Source: Morella rubra (Eukaryota > Streptophyta > Magnoliopsida > Fagales > Myricaceae). From it: a DNA stretch of 64,000 nt. The position numbers were made by a program, and so were the translations under genes. Shown piece by piece: positions 51,373 through 60,893 of the stretch; within the stretch, counting starts at the first letter, position 1, and every line of letters begins with the position of its first letter. The notes beneath the pieces are model-generated. The model saw only the letters and a list, made by a program, of their open reading frames with translations. It had not been told where the DNA came from and made no database searches. The stretch lies in contig CM025853.1 of assembly GCA_003952965.2 (NCBI GenBank), forward strand, positions 29,595,641-29,659,640, in the 5' to 3' direction.

Positions 51373-52576
51373 CATTCCACGGAATAAAAAATTTACATTA
51401 TACTTGGTGGATTATGTACTGCCGGTGCTTTTAACTCACTGGTTGGAGGCCTAGATCTTCAAGTACACTGACATACCACGTTCGGATGCTTGGGCATTGG
51501 TTCGAGTCATTCTACTATTGGGCGAGTCCCAGACATACGCACACGTGGATTGTGAGGTTGATCTTGTGTGCATCACCCAAATAAATACTATCTTGAGGGG
51601 TAGGTTCAGGTAAGTAGAATAGCTCCCTTTGTGGTTTAGATCTTTAAATACTTATTTTGTAAACGGGTGGGGTAATACGTCTTTTGCGAACTGGTAGAAT
51701 CTGTACTTTTTTTGTTTGTATAAGCTGGGTGGAATATGTACTTAACCTGTATTATTTGGGCTTCGTCCATTGAAATTAATCATAATGTGCATTACAACTT
51801 ACCCACTACCAACATTACCTTAAGGCCGCCAAAGTACCTTTAATTCAATGTGTTCATCAATGACTAATTCCAATTTGTCTCTAAGTAGGTGAATGAACTC
51901 GGATTGTGTTTGAGCGCCCTGGTCCGCGGCAAACCTTATAATTCCATGTGGTAATACAAGTAGATTTAAAAAAATAGAGGATTTCTTTATTTATCTCTCA
52001 ACTATAAAATTATCCATTTCCATTCTTGTATTGACATTCCACGGAATAAAAAATTTACATTATACTTGGTGGATTATGTACTGCCGGTGCTTTTAACTCA
52101 CTGGTTGGAGGCCTAGATCTTCAAGTACACTGACATACCACGTTCGGATGCTTGGGCATTGGTTCGAGTCATTCTACTATTGGGCGAGTCCCAGACATAC
52201 GCACACGTGGATTGTGAGGTTGATCTTGTGTGCATCACCCAAATAAATACTATCTTGAGGGGTAGGTTCAGGTAAGTAGAATAGCTCCCTTTGTGGTTTA
52301 GATCTTTAAATACTTATTTTGTAAACGGGTGGGGTAATACGTCTTTTGCGAACTGGTAGAATCTGTACTTTTTTTGTTTGTATAAGCTGGGTGGAATATG
52401 TACTTAACCTGTATTATTTGGGCTTCGTCCATTGAAATTAATCATAATGTGCATTACAACTTACCCACTACCAACATTACCTTAAGGCCGCCAAAGTACC
52501 TTTAATTCAATGTGTTCATCAATGACTAATTCCAATTTGTCTCTAAGTAGGTGAATGAACTCGGATTGTGTTTGAG
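51373..52576. repeat. Nested 542-bp direct repeat with 120-bp unique spacer
   Basis: 51373-51914 and 52035-52576 are direct repeats that look identical. Each starts cattccacggaataaaa and ends ggattgtgtttgag. They are separated by 51915-52034 (starts cgccctggtccgcggcaa), which has no match elsewhere in the window. The outer copy (47387-47928) has the unit once, so this duplication is private to the inner copy. Confidence 0.92.
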
Positions 52577-53520
52577 TATTAAAATTTTTAGAAGTTAAAA
52601 TTTTAGAATATTGAATTTGGTGAAAAATTAAGGAAAAAAATAATTTTTTATATTTTATAATAAAAAATAATAATTTAATAAAAAAAAATTATATTATAAA
52701 TTTTTATTATGTTAATACCTCAAACACACCTCCAAACTTTCCCTTTTTCATTGGACAGAGTGACGGTAACGTCTTAGACTTCTTCTGCCCCGCATTTATT
52801 AAGTGAGCAGATATTATTTCATACATTACCATTTCTATAGAAATAAGATGATTTTTTCTTCTTATAAGTTCCTTTGTCAACTCTAATGTGACTTGCCATA
52901 AAGGAGATTGTCTCCTCCTCATTTCTTAATGGCTCTTGTACGATGGGCCTGCTTATGCCAAGATGGCCTTAGGCCGCCTCCTCTCGTCTCGCCGTCCTTC
53001 TGCCTAACCATGCCTTTTGTCGTTTAGCGTTGGTAGCGGCAATCTCTTTCGAAGGCCGAAAGACCTGCTCCATCAAATGTCACTGAATAATATAGAATCG
53101 ACCTTGTATGTCTATATCTCTTTTATTGTGCAGTCTCATTCGAGTAAGAAATCAATGAAGAGATGCTGATCTGAAAATGACTAATTAACTAGGTGTAGCC
53201 GTAGGTCACGTCCCACAAGTTGAGTCATGAACATTCATAATTGATGTAGGGAATCTAGAAAAGGGCCTTAAGGCATCAGGTCATGGAGTAATTTCTCCAT
53301 TTAAAAATGGTCCAAACCATTGGATTGTGCTTGAAGTACACTGTGCACCGCTGTCGAAGGAACATGAAAAGAACTATCTTTACGAAGCAGGTTGTGTATA
53401 GGATGAGGTCATGCCGCCTGTAATTAATTATTATTCTTCTTCTTCGTTTTTGTCTCTGCCAGTTATATATTAATACTGTTGCTGCCATTATTGCTTACAG
53501 AGTCATCTTCAAAAGAAACT

Positions 53521-54303
53521 GTGCTTAGCCCTCCACCGACGGCTTAGACCTGGAGGTTGACATGTGGTTCATTCACAAAGGGCTTAGATTTTAAAATTAA
53601 GAGGATTACGTTAGCATGCCTCTCATTTCAACTATAAAAGTAAAAGCAGGTGAAGTAATTTATTCTTGCTCTCAATGCAAGAAAAGGACTTAGAAAAATT
53701 CAAGTGGCCATGGATCTCGCGCTTTACAGATTGAGTCTAAGACATTGTATTTCGCAACTTCAAACCTACGGCTGCCTGGCCTCTTGCCTTTATATATATG
53801 TAACTTCTCAGGTACCACTTTCACGAAGGAGAGCAGGTAGAATACTTGGTCATGGTGTGCGTTATCTTGTAACTCCAAAAAGTGGGTGGTTGCAGAGGGG
53901 GGAGAAAAGAAAAAAGAAAAAGTGAGGGGTTGTGTAGGGGGGATTGATTTTCAGGAATCTTTAAACCCTTGAAAAAATCTAAACAGACGACTCGGACTCT
54001 CTAAAATTAAGGTCGAGCTTTGAGTGGATACACTTAAATTCTGGCCAAGTTTTCGGCCCAAAATTCATTTATTCTTTGTTGATATTTTTATTGATTTTTA
54101 TTATTCTTTTCAAATTTCCTGACAAACCATCCAAGAGATCAATCTCTGTTTGCTTAGTGACTTTTGCGCTACTTAGGGCTGCGTTTTTTTTATCATTTGG
54201 CATTTAATTTGGTTGGAATTTGGATTGGCTCCGTAGCGCGCCTGTTGTCTGCTGGCACTGGAGCTTGATCAATTCCGTCGGTGGAGTTTATAAAGCGGCT
54301 TCC
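53521..54303 (+). promoter_or_regulatory. Upstream region of the truncated amine oxidase (inner copy)
   Basis: About 780 bp precedes the start codon. The equivalent stretch before the complete gene is only about 410 bp (56556-56965) and matches this one as an ordered series of short identical pieces. In this longer copy the sequence reads smoothly, which suggests that it is the more complete version. Confidence 0.6.
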
Positions 54304-56449
54304 ATGACAATTCCAGTATTTCTAGTTCTGGTTTCTTTCATACAATGCGGCTGCTTTGTCTCTAGCCTTTATCACCCCCTAGATCCACTCAACCCCACAG
54401 AAATTGACCAAATAAGGCTCACCATTCAGGAGTCGCACCTTGGCTCACTTCCTAACCTGACGTATCATTTCGTTGATCTTGAAGAACCAGACAAAGAAGA
54501 TGTCCTCAAATGGCTCTCTTCAAGTAATGAAAGCAAACTAAATCGTCGAGCCCAGGTAGTGGTACGGGCCGGGGGTGAGACTCGTGAAGTCATTGTAGAC
54601 ATAAACAACGACTCAATCGTCTCAGACCACGTCTACAGCGGTCATGGCTACCCTCCTCTCACGTTTAACGAGCTTTTCCTAGCTAGCAAACTTCCTTTGC
54701 AGTATCCCGAATTCAAGGAGTCGATTCTCCGGAGGAGTTTGAATCTGTCGGAAGTTTCTTGCGTACCATTTACGGTAGGTTGGTATGGGGAAGCCATTAC
54801 AAGAAGAACTCTTAAAGTTGCATGCTTTTATCGTGAGGGATCCGTTAATGTCTTTGCAAGGCCCATTGAGGGGATAACTCTGCTAGTTGATGTTGATTCG
54901 ATGAAAATCACAACGTACAATGACAGATTGAGAGCACCTGTGCCTAAAGCTGAGGGTACAGATTTTCAGTCCTCCAAAGGGAAGCCTAATTCCAGTACTC
55001 TCAACGACACGAATGTTGGTAAAGGGTTCACCATTGACGACCACGAAGTTAAATGGGCTAATTGGGTTTTCCATGTAGGATTCAATGCTCGGGCAGGAGT
55101 TATCATATCAACAGCGTCAATATTTGATGCCAAGAAAAAGGAATTTCGGCGCGTGCTGTACAGAGGACATATATCTGAGACATTTGTGCCATACTCGGAT
55201 CCCACAAATGAATGGTATTTCAGGACTTTCATGGACATTGGTGAATTCGGATTTGGGCGAGCAGCTGACACCCTGCAGCCATTGATCGATTGCCCGGAGA
55301 ATGCTGCATATATGGATGGGTATATGGTTGGGGCGGATGGGAAGGCACAAAAGGTACCGGGGGCTATTTGCATCTTTGAGCGACATAGTGGTGATGTAGC
55401 TTGGAGACATACTGAAATTAATGTTCCCGGCAAAGTGGTAAGGTAGTCGAGCTTTGGTCCTGGATGGTTTGTGGTTCTGGTCTTGTATCATGTGTATTTT
55501 ACAGCTGTTGTTGTTGTTCCAAGTGTTGAAGTAAGTTGGCTGGTTTTGCAGATAAGAAGTGGGGAGCAGCAGACCACTTTGGTGGTGAGAATGATAGCCA
55601 ATGTGGGTAATTACGATTATATTCTCGATTGGGAATTCAAACGAAGTGGTAGCATCGCAGTTGGGGTAAGATTCATTCGCTTTCCTCTTCAAAAAGCTGC
55701 TTTTGTTTTCCAATCAATGTTTAATTGAGAATAGGTGTTTGCCGTTTTCAAGAGTCTGATGTAGAATTGCCATGAAGAGATTGACACTTGAATGTGGACA
55801 AAACCACAATATTCCTGATTCCCTGAACACTGTGCATTCTTTGAAGCACATTCACAAGCCATATCAAAACTTCTGGCCTTGCCTGGATGATTTTTTTTTT
55901 CATTTTAAGTTTCACGGAAAAAAATTGCATCAGGACAGAATAAATCTATAATAGATAAAGATAGATAGTTTAGATTAAATTTCAACACATCTAATAACAC
56001 ATGAGCATACTAACTTAATTAATCAGGTGGGTTAGGTCGTGCGTCGGTTCGAGTTGCATTATTTCTTTAATTAATATCACATGCTCATGTATCATTAGAT
56101 ATGCTGGATTTAAACTTAATCATCAAATCTAGACTCATATAAATTTAACCCTTAAGATTAAATCTCAACGCATTTAATGACATATGAGCTTGCCATAATT
56201 TATCCTTCAAGTTTGTATTTTTTTTTTTTTTTGTTTCTGACCAGTAAATTATTTGTATTACCTTAACTTTTTCCTTTGAAAATGGTTTTTGTCTAAGGAA
56301 ATATAGTTGGATTTTGTTCCAGGTGGCTCTGACAGGTGTTCCGGCGATGAAGGCCACATCATACACAAATACAAAAGAAAGAACGGAGAACGTCTACGGA
56401 ACGTTGGTGACAGAGAACACCGTGGCCGTCAACCACGACCACTTCCTCA
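54304..56449 (+). pseudogene. Copper amine oxidase, 3'-truncated copy
   Basis: Exons 54304-55437 and 55552-55665, and exon 3 from 56323, are near-identical to the complete gene 2,662 bases downstream, introns included. The signal peptide, substrate domains, proton-abstracting Asp ([10 protein letters not shown]) and the cofactor Tyr (GNYDY) are all present. Identity stops at 56449, just after the first two copper histidines (NHDHFL). From there 96 bp of unrelated sequence adds about 33 foreign residues and a stop (frame ends 56547). About 190 C-terminal residues are missing, including the third copper-ligand region ([12 protein letters not shown]). It therefore cannot be an active oxidase, though a transcript is possible. 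Confidence 0.88.
55971..56190. repeat. Small foldback-type repeat in intron 2 of the truncated amine oxidase
   Basis: Arm 55971-56008 (contains acacatctaataacacatgagcat) pairs in inverted orientation with 56081-56119 (atgctcatgtatcattagatatgc). A third, direct degenerate copy of the arm lies at about 56155-56190. The pattern suggests a short MITE. The element itself is duplicated with the gene (58633-58852). Confidence 0.55.
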
Positions 56450-56555
56450 GAAAATGTAATTTTTTCTTTTTGAGTCATGGATGTACTTTAAGTTCCAGGT
56501 TTGGCCAAAAGGAACCTGTTGTCATGCTGGTCACTGACTTATCATAAAAGAAACT

Positions 56556-56965
56556 GTGCTTAATTAGACGCCAGGAGACGTTAGCATGCCTCGGCAGGTG
56601 AAGTAGCTCTCAATGCTTAGAAAAATTCAAGTGGCCATGGATCTCGCGCTTTACAGATTGAGTCTAAGACATCGCAACTTCAAACCTACATATATATGTA
56701 ACTTCTCAACCAGAAGGAGAGCAGGCTTGGTCACGTTATCTTGGTCCAGGAATCTTTAAACCCTTGGACGACTCGGACTCTCTAGGTCGAGCTCACTTAA
56801 ATTCTGGCCAAGTTTTCGGCCCAAAATTCATTTATTCTCTTTTCAAATTTCCTGACAAACCATCCAAGAGATCAATCAGTGACTTTTGCGCTACTTAATC
56901 ATTTGGCATCTCCGTAGCACTGGAGCTTGATCAATTCCGTCGGTGGAGTTTATAAAGCGGCTTCC
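56556..56965 (+). promoter_or_regulatory. Shortened upstream region of the complete amine oxidase
   Basis: It aligns collinearly with 53521-54303, but with many separate short gaps and few substitutions. For example, agacattgtatttcgcaact there reads agacatcgcaact here. The gaps stop where the coding region begins; from about 56926 onward the two copies look identical. Such a sharp change in divergence type is odd for natural evolution. Confidence 0.65.
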
Positions 56966-59854
56966 ATGACAATTCCAGTATTTCTAGTTCTGGTTTCTTT
57001 CATACAATGCGGCTGCTTTGTCTCTAGCCTTTATCACCCCCTAGATCCACTCAACCCCACAGAAATTGACCAAATAAGGCTCACCATTCAGGAGTCGCAC
57101 CTTGGCTCACTTCCTAACCTGACGTATCATTTCGTTGATCTTGAAGAACCAGACAAAGAAGATGTCCTCAAATGGCTCTCTTCAAGTAATGAAAGCAAAC
57201 TAAATCGTCGAGCCCAGGTAGTGGTACGGGCCGGGGGTGAGACTCGTGAAGTCATTGTAGACATAAACAACGACTCAATCGTCTCAGACCACGTCTACAG
57301 CGGTCATGGCTACCCTCCTCTCACGTTTAACGAGCTTTTCCTAGCTAGCAAACTTCCTTTGCAGTATCCCGAATTCAAGGAGTCGATTCTCCGGAGGAGT
57401 TTGAATCTGTCGGAAGTTTCTTGCGTACCATTTACGGTAGGTTGGTATGGGGAAGCCATTACAAGAAGAACTCTTAAAGTTGCATGCTTTTATCGTGAGG
57501 GATCCGTTAATGTCTTTGCAAGGCCCATTGAGGGGATAACTCTGCTAGTTGATGTTGATTCGATGAAAATCACAACGTACAATGACAGATTGAGAGCACC
57601 TGTGCCTAAAGCTGAGGGTACAGATTTTCAGTCCTCCAAAGGGAAGCCTAATTCCAGTACTCTCAACGACACGAATGTTGGTAAAGGGTTCACCATTGAC
57701 GACCACGAAGTTAAATGGGCTAATTGGGTTTTCCATGTAGGATTCAATGCTCGGGCAGGAGTTATCATATCAACAGCGTCAATATTTGATGCCAAGAAAA
57801 AGGAATTTCGGCGCGTGCTGTACAGAGGACATATATCTGAGACATTTGTGCCATACTCGGATCCCACAAATGAATGGTATTTCAGGACTTTCATGGACAT
57901 TGGTGAATTCGGATTTGGGCGAGCAGCTGACACCCTGCAGCCATTGATCGATTGCCCGGAGAATGCTGCATATATGGATGGGTATATGGTTGGGGCGGAT
58001 GGGAAGGCACAAAAGGTACCGGGGGCTATTTGCATCTTTGAGCGACATAGTGGTGATGTAGCTTGGAGACATACTGAAATTAATGTTCCCGGCAAAGTGG
58101 TAAGGTAGTCGAGCTTTGGTCCTGGATGGTTTGTGGTTCTGGTCTTGTATCATGTGTATTTTACAGCTGTTGTTGTTGTTCCAAGTGTTGAAGTAAGTTG
58201 GCTGGTTTTGCAGATAAGAAGTGGGGAGCAGCAGACCACTTTGGTGGTGAGAATGATAGCCAATGTGGGTAATTACGATTATATTCTCGATTGGGAATTC
58301 AAACGAAGTGGTAGCATCGCAGTTGGGGTAAGATTCATTCGCTTTCCTCTTCAAAAAGCTGCTTTTGTTTTCCAATCAATGTTTAATTGAGAATAGGTGT
58401 TTGCCGTTTTCAAGAGTCTGATGTAGAATTGCCATGAAGAGATTGACACTTGAATGTGGACAAAACCACAATATTCCTGATTCCCTGAACACTGTGCATT
58501 CTTTGAAGCACATTCACAAGCCATATCAAAACTTCTGGCCTTGCCTGGATGATTTTTTTTTTCATTTTAAGTTTCACGGAAAAAAATTGCATCAGGACAG
58601 AATAAATCTATAATAGATAAAGATAGATAGTTTAGATTAAATTTCAACACATCTAATAACACATGAGCATACTAACTTAATTAATCAGGTGGGTTAGGTC
58701 GTGCGTCGGTTCGAGTTGCATTATTTCTTTAATTAATATCACATGCTCATGTATCATTAGATATGCTGGATTTAAACTTAATCATCAAATCTAGACTCAT
58801 ATAAATTTAACCCTTAAGATTAAATCTCAACGCATTTAATGACATATGAGCTTGCCATAATTTATCCTTCAAGTTTGTATTTTTTTTTTTTTTTGTTTCT
58901 GACCAGTAAATTATTTGTATTACCTTAACTTTTTCCTTTGAAAATGGTTTTTGTCTAAGGAAATATAGTTGGATTTTGTTCCAGGTGGCTCTGACAGGTG
59001 TTCCGGCGATGAAGGCCACATCATACACAAATACAAAAGAAAGAACGGAGAACGTCTACGGAACGTTGGTGACAGAGAACACCGTGGCCGTCAACCACGA
59101 CCACTTCCTCACCTACTATCTTGACCTTGACGTCGACGGTAACGACAACTCCTTCGTCAAAGCCAAGTTACAAACGACAAGAGTTCCGGACCCAAACGCC
59201 AGCACGCCAAGAAAAAGTTACTGGGCGGTCGTCGGAGAAACCGCCAGAACTGAAGCCGACGCCAGGATCCGCCTCGGCGTGGAGCCTGCTGAGTTCGCGG
59301 TAGTTAACCCCAACAAGAAAACCAGGCTTGGGAATGAAGTAGGCTACTGGCTGATCACTGGACGGCCTGTTTATTCTCTTTTGTCGGACGATGATTACCC
59401 GCAGATCAGGGCCGCTTATACGAAGTACCAGGTGTGGGTGACCGCCTATAACAAGTCCGAGAGATGGGCTTCGGGGTTCTATACGGATGAGAGCCGAGGA
59501 GACGATGGATTAGCCGTTTGGAGCCAGAGGTAAAGTAAAAATCTACCATTATATATATGTGAAACTAATTTTTCAAAGAGATGTTAATATTGAGAAATAC
59601 CCCTAACTATGGAAATAAAAGCGAAGTGATGGGAATGTGGGAGTACGTAGAAAAAAAAAAAAAAGATGGAATGTGTCATTTCTCTTCATTGAATCTGCAG
59701 GAATAGAGAGATTGAAAACAAAGATATTGTTCTATGGTACACAGTAGGGTTCCATCACGCTCCATGTCAAGAAGATTTCCCGGTGATGGCAGCCCTTCAT
59801 GGTGGGTTCGAGCTACGGCCGGCAAATTATTTCGAAAGCAACCCATTACTCTAG
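56966..59854 (+). CDS. Apoplastic copper amine oxidase (primary-amine oxidase), four exons, 648 aa
   Basis: Exons: 56966-58099, 58214-58327, 58985-59529, 59701-59854; total 1,947 nt, phases consistent. I chose ATG 56966 because it opens a signal peptide ([21 protein letters not shown]); there is no better upstream ATG. Landmarks: catalytic Asp311 in [10 protein letters not shown], the Tyr399 that self-processes to topaquinone in VGNYDY, copper ligands His454/His456 (NHDHF) and His616 or 617 ([12 protein letters not shown]). N-glycosylation sites (NLT, NES, NLS) fit a secreted enzyme. The family oxidises diamines/polyamines such as putrescine, releasing an aminoaldehyde, ammonia and hydrogen peroxide in the cell wall. 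Length is typical for plants (about 650). Exon 1 lacks the intron present at the equivalent place in the neighbouring gene. It is convergent with that gene. Confidence 0.94.
58633..58852. repeat. Foldback-type repeat in intron 2 of the complete amine oxidase
   Basis: This is the same element as at 55971-56190, carried along in the duplication without visible change. It was therefore in the intron before the copies arose. Confidence 0.5.
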
Positions 59855-60893
59855 ACAGCACTGCTCTAAAACAAGATAATATAACCACGCCGAATGGAAT
59901 TCCTTCTTAGTTGTAGAAACTCTTTCGAAACTTATAGTTTATATATATATATGTGTGTGTGTGAAATCATGTTAAGATGCCCATTTTTTGTGTGTGTGTG
60001 GCTGTATACATTTATTTCATTTTCCTTCAGGCAATATTGTCAAACCAAATGGATGGTTGCTTCTTGTATGTCTAGCTTCTTTGTTTGTTTCAGTACTAGA
60101 TCTCTCTTATTCTCTCTGTGGTACGTAAAGTATTGGCGAGCTCATGATTATCTGGATTTTGGGTTTGGGGAGCTTTAGCACTCGGAAGTCGGAGGGGCTG
60201 TAATTGGTGGATAAATGGTGGAAATATCCCGAAGTTTTATATTTACTATGGCTAAGCTTGATCCCTTTCACAACAATTAGGCATGCCAATAACGGGACGG
60301 AGGCGGTCCCGATTTGGGGAAACCGTCCTTGGCGATTGCGGTGGCGGTAGACCCTATATGCACAGCCTTTAAGTGTACATAATAATTAGAGTCAAAGAAA
60401 AAATTTCTGCTTAAGATATCTCAGACAGCAGGAAGCGCAGCGCAACACAAATGCCTTTCCGACAAGATTTTTTGTTCTAAGCAAATAGATGATCAACCCA
60501 CTGTTTGGCCTTAAGGGAAATCCAATTCTACTCCAGAAGAGTATAAAAGTACTGATTAAATCCAAATTCTAGAAGAAACAAGAGAAAGTGACGGAAAAGA
60601 TCAAAAAGAGCAAATTAACTTTGTGGAATTCAACTTGATGGAATAGGACATGATTGAAGATGCCTTTTGCATAGAAAGTATTGCTGGTGTCCCACAGATT
60701 CCAGATTTATCCATTGGTTCTAAATCAAATGATCGCGTTCGCACAAGATTATCTTCCATATTTATATAATCCGAAGCTCCGACGTACAAAAACTTTACAA
60801 ACTAAGATTGGGAATTTAGATCACTATAGCTGATAAGGGAAAGCAAGCAATATTAGAGGAAATAAGCTGAACCGCCAGTTGACATCGATCGTA
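59855..60893. other. Intergenic region between the two convergent amine oxidase genes
   Basis: It should hold both 3' UTRs. A microsatellite (TA then TG) is at about 59940-59962 and a second TG run is near 59990-60000. A short GC-rich patch (about 60290-60350) interrupts AT-rich DNA. No gene is seen. Confidence 0.45.

Larger units (their letters stand above)
48892..53520. repeat. Duplicated block, inner copy, left part
   Basis: This is the near-identical counterpart of 44907-48875. It starts inside HSP70-8 at tgggagagttgattgctgac and runs to aaaagaaact. It is about 660 bp longer because of the nested 542-bp repeat with its 120-bp spacer. Unlike the outer copy, it continues without a break into the amine oxidase upstream sequence. 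Confidence 0.9.
48876..56545. other. Second copy of the HSP70-8 / amine oxidase locus inserted into the first
   Basis: The block consists of 17 bases of junction filler (48875/6-48891), the inner copy (48892-56449) and 96 bases of filler (56450-56545). The sequence before it ends aaaagaaact (48866-48875) and the sequence after it resumes with aaaagaaact at 56546-56555. Inside the block, the same decamer at 53511-53520 is continuous with gtgctta, as it is at 56556. Deleting the block leaves one complete locus. Either a true insertion/duplication or a misplaced alternative haplotype would look like this. Confidence 0.75.

Noticed and set aside
44907-53520. Reading the HSP70 region as a simple tandem gene duplication
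   Set aside because: The second copy has only 80 codons, and both duplications meet at the same decamer, which fits insertion of one copy into the other better.
54966-55713. 155- and 198-codon minus-strand ORFs opposite the amine oxidase
   Set aside because: Antisense shadows of real exons, duplicated with them at 57628-58375.
60107-60289. Minus-strand ORF with GYFHHLSTN, first taken for the last amine oxidase exon
   Set aside because: It lacks the PCQEDFP motif and any splice fit; the true last exon (61098-60894) contains [12 protein letters not shown] in phase.
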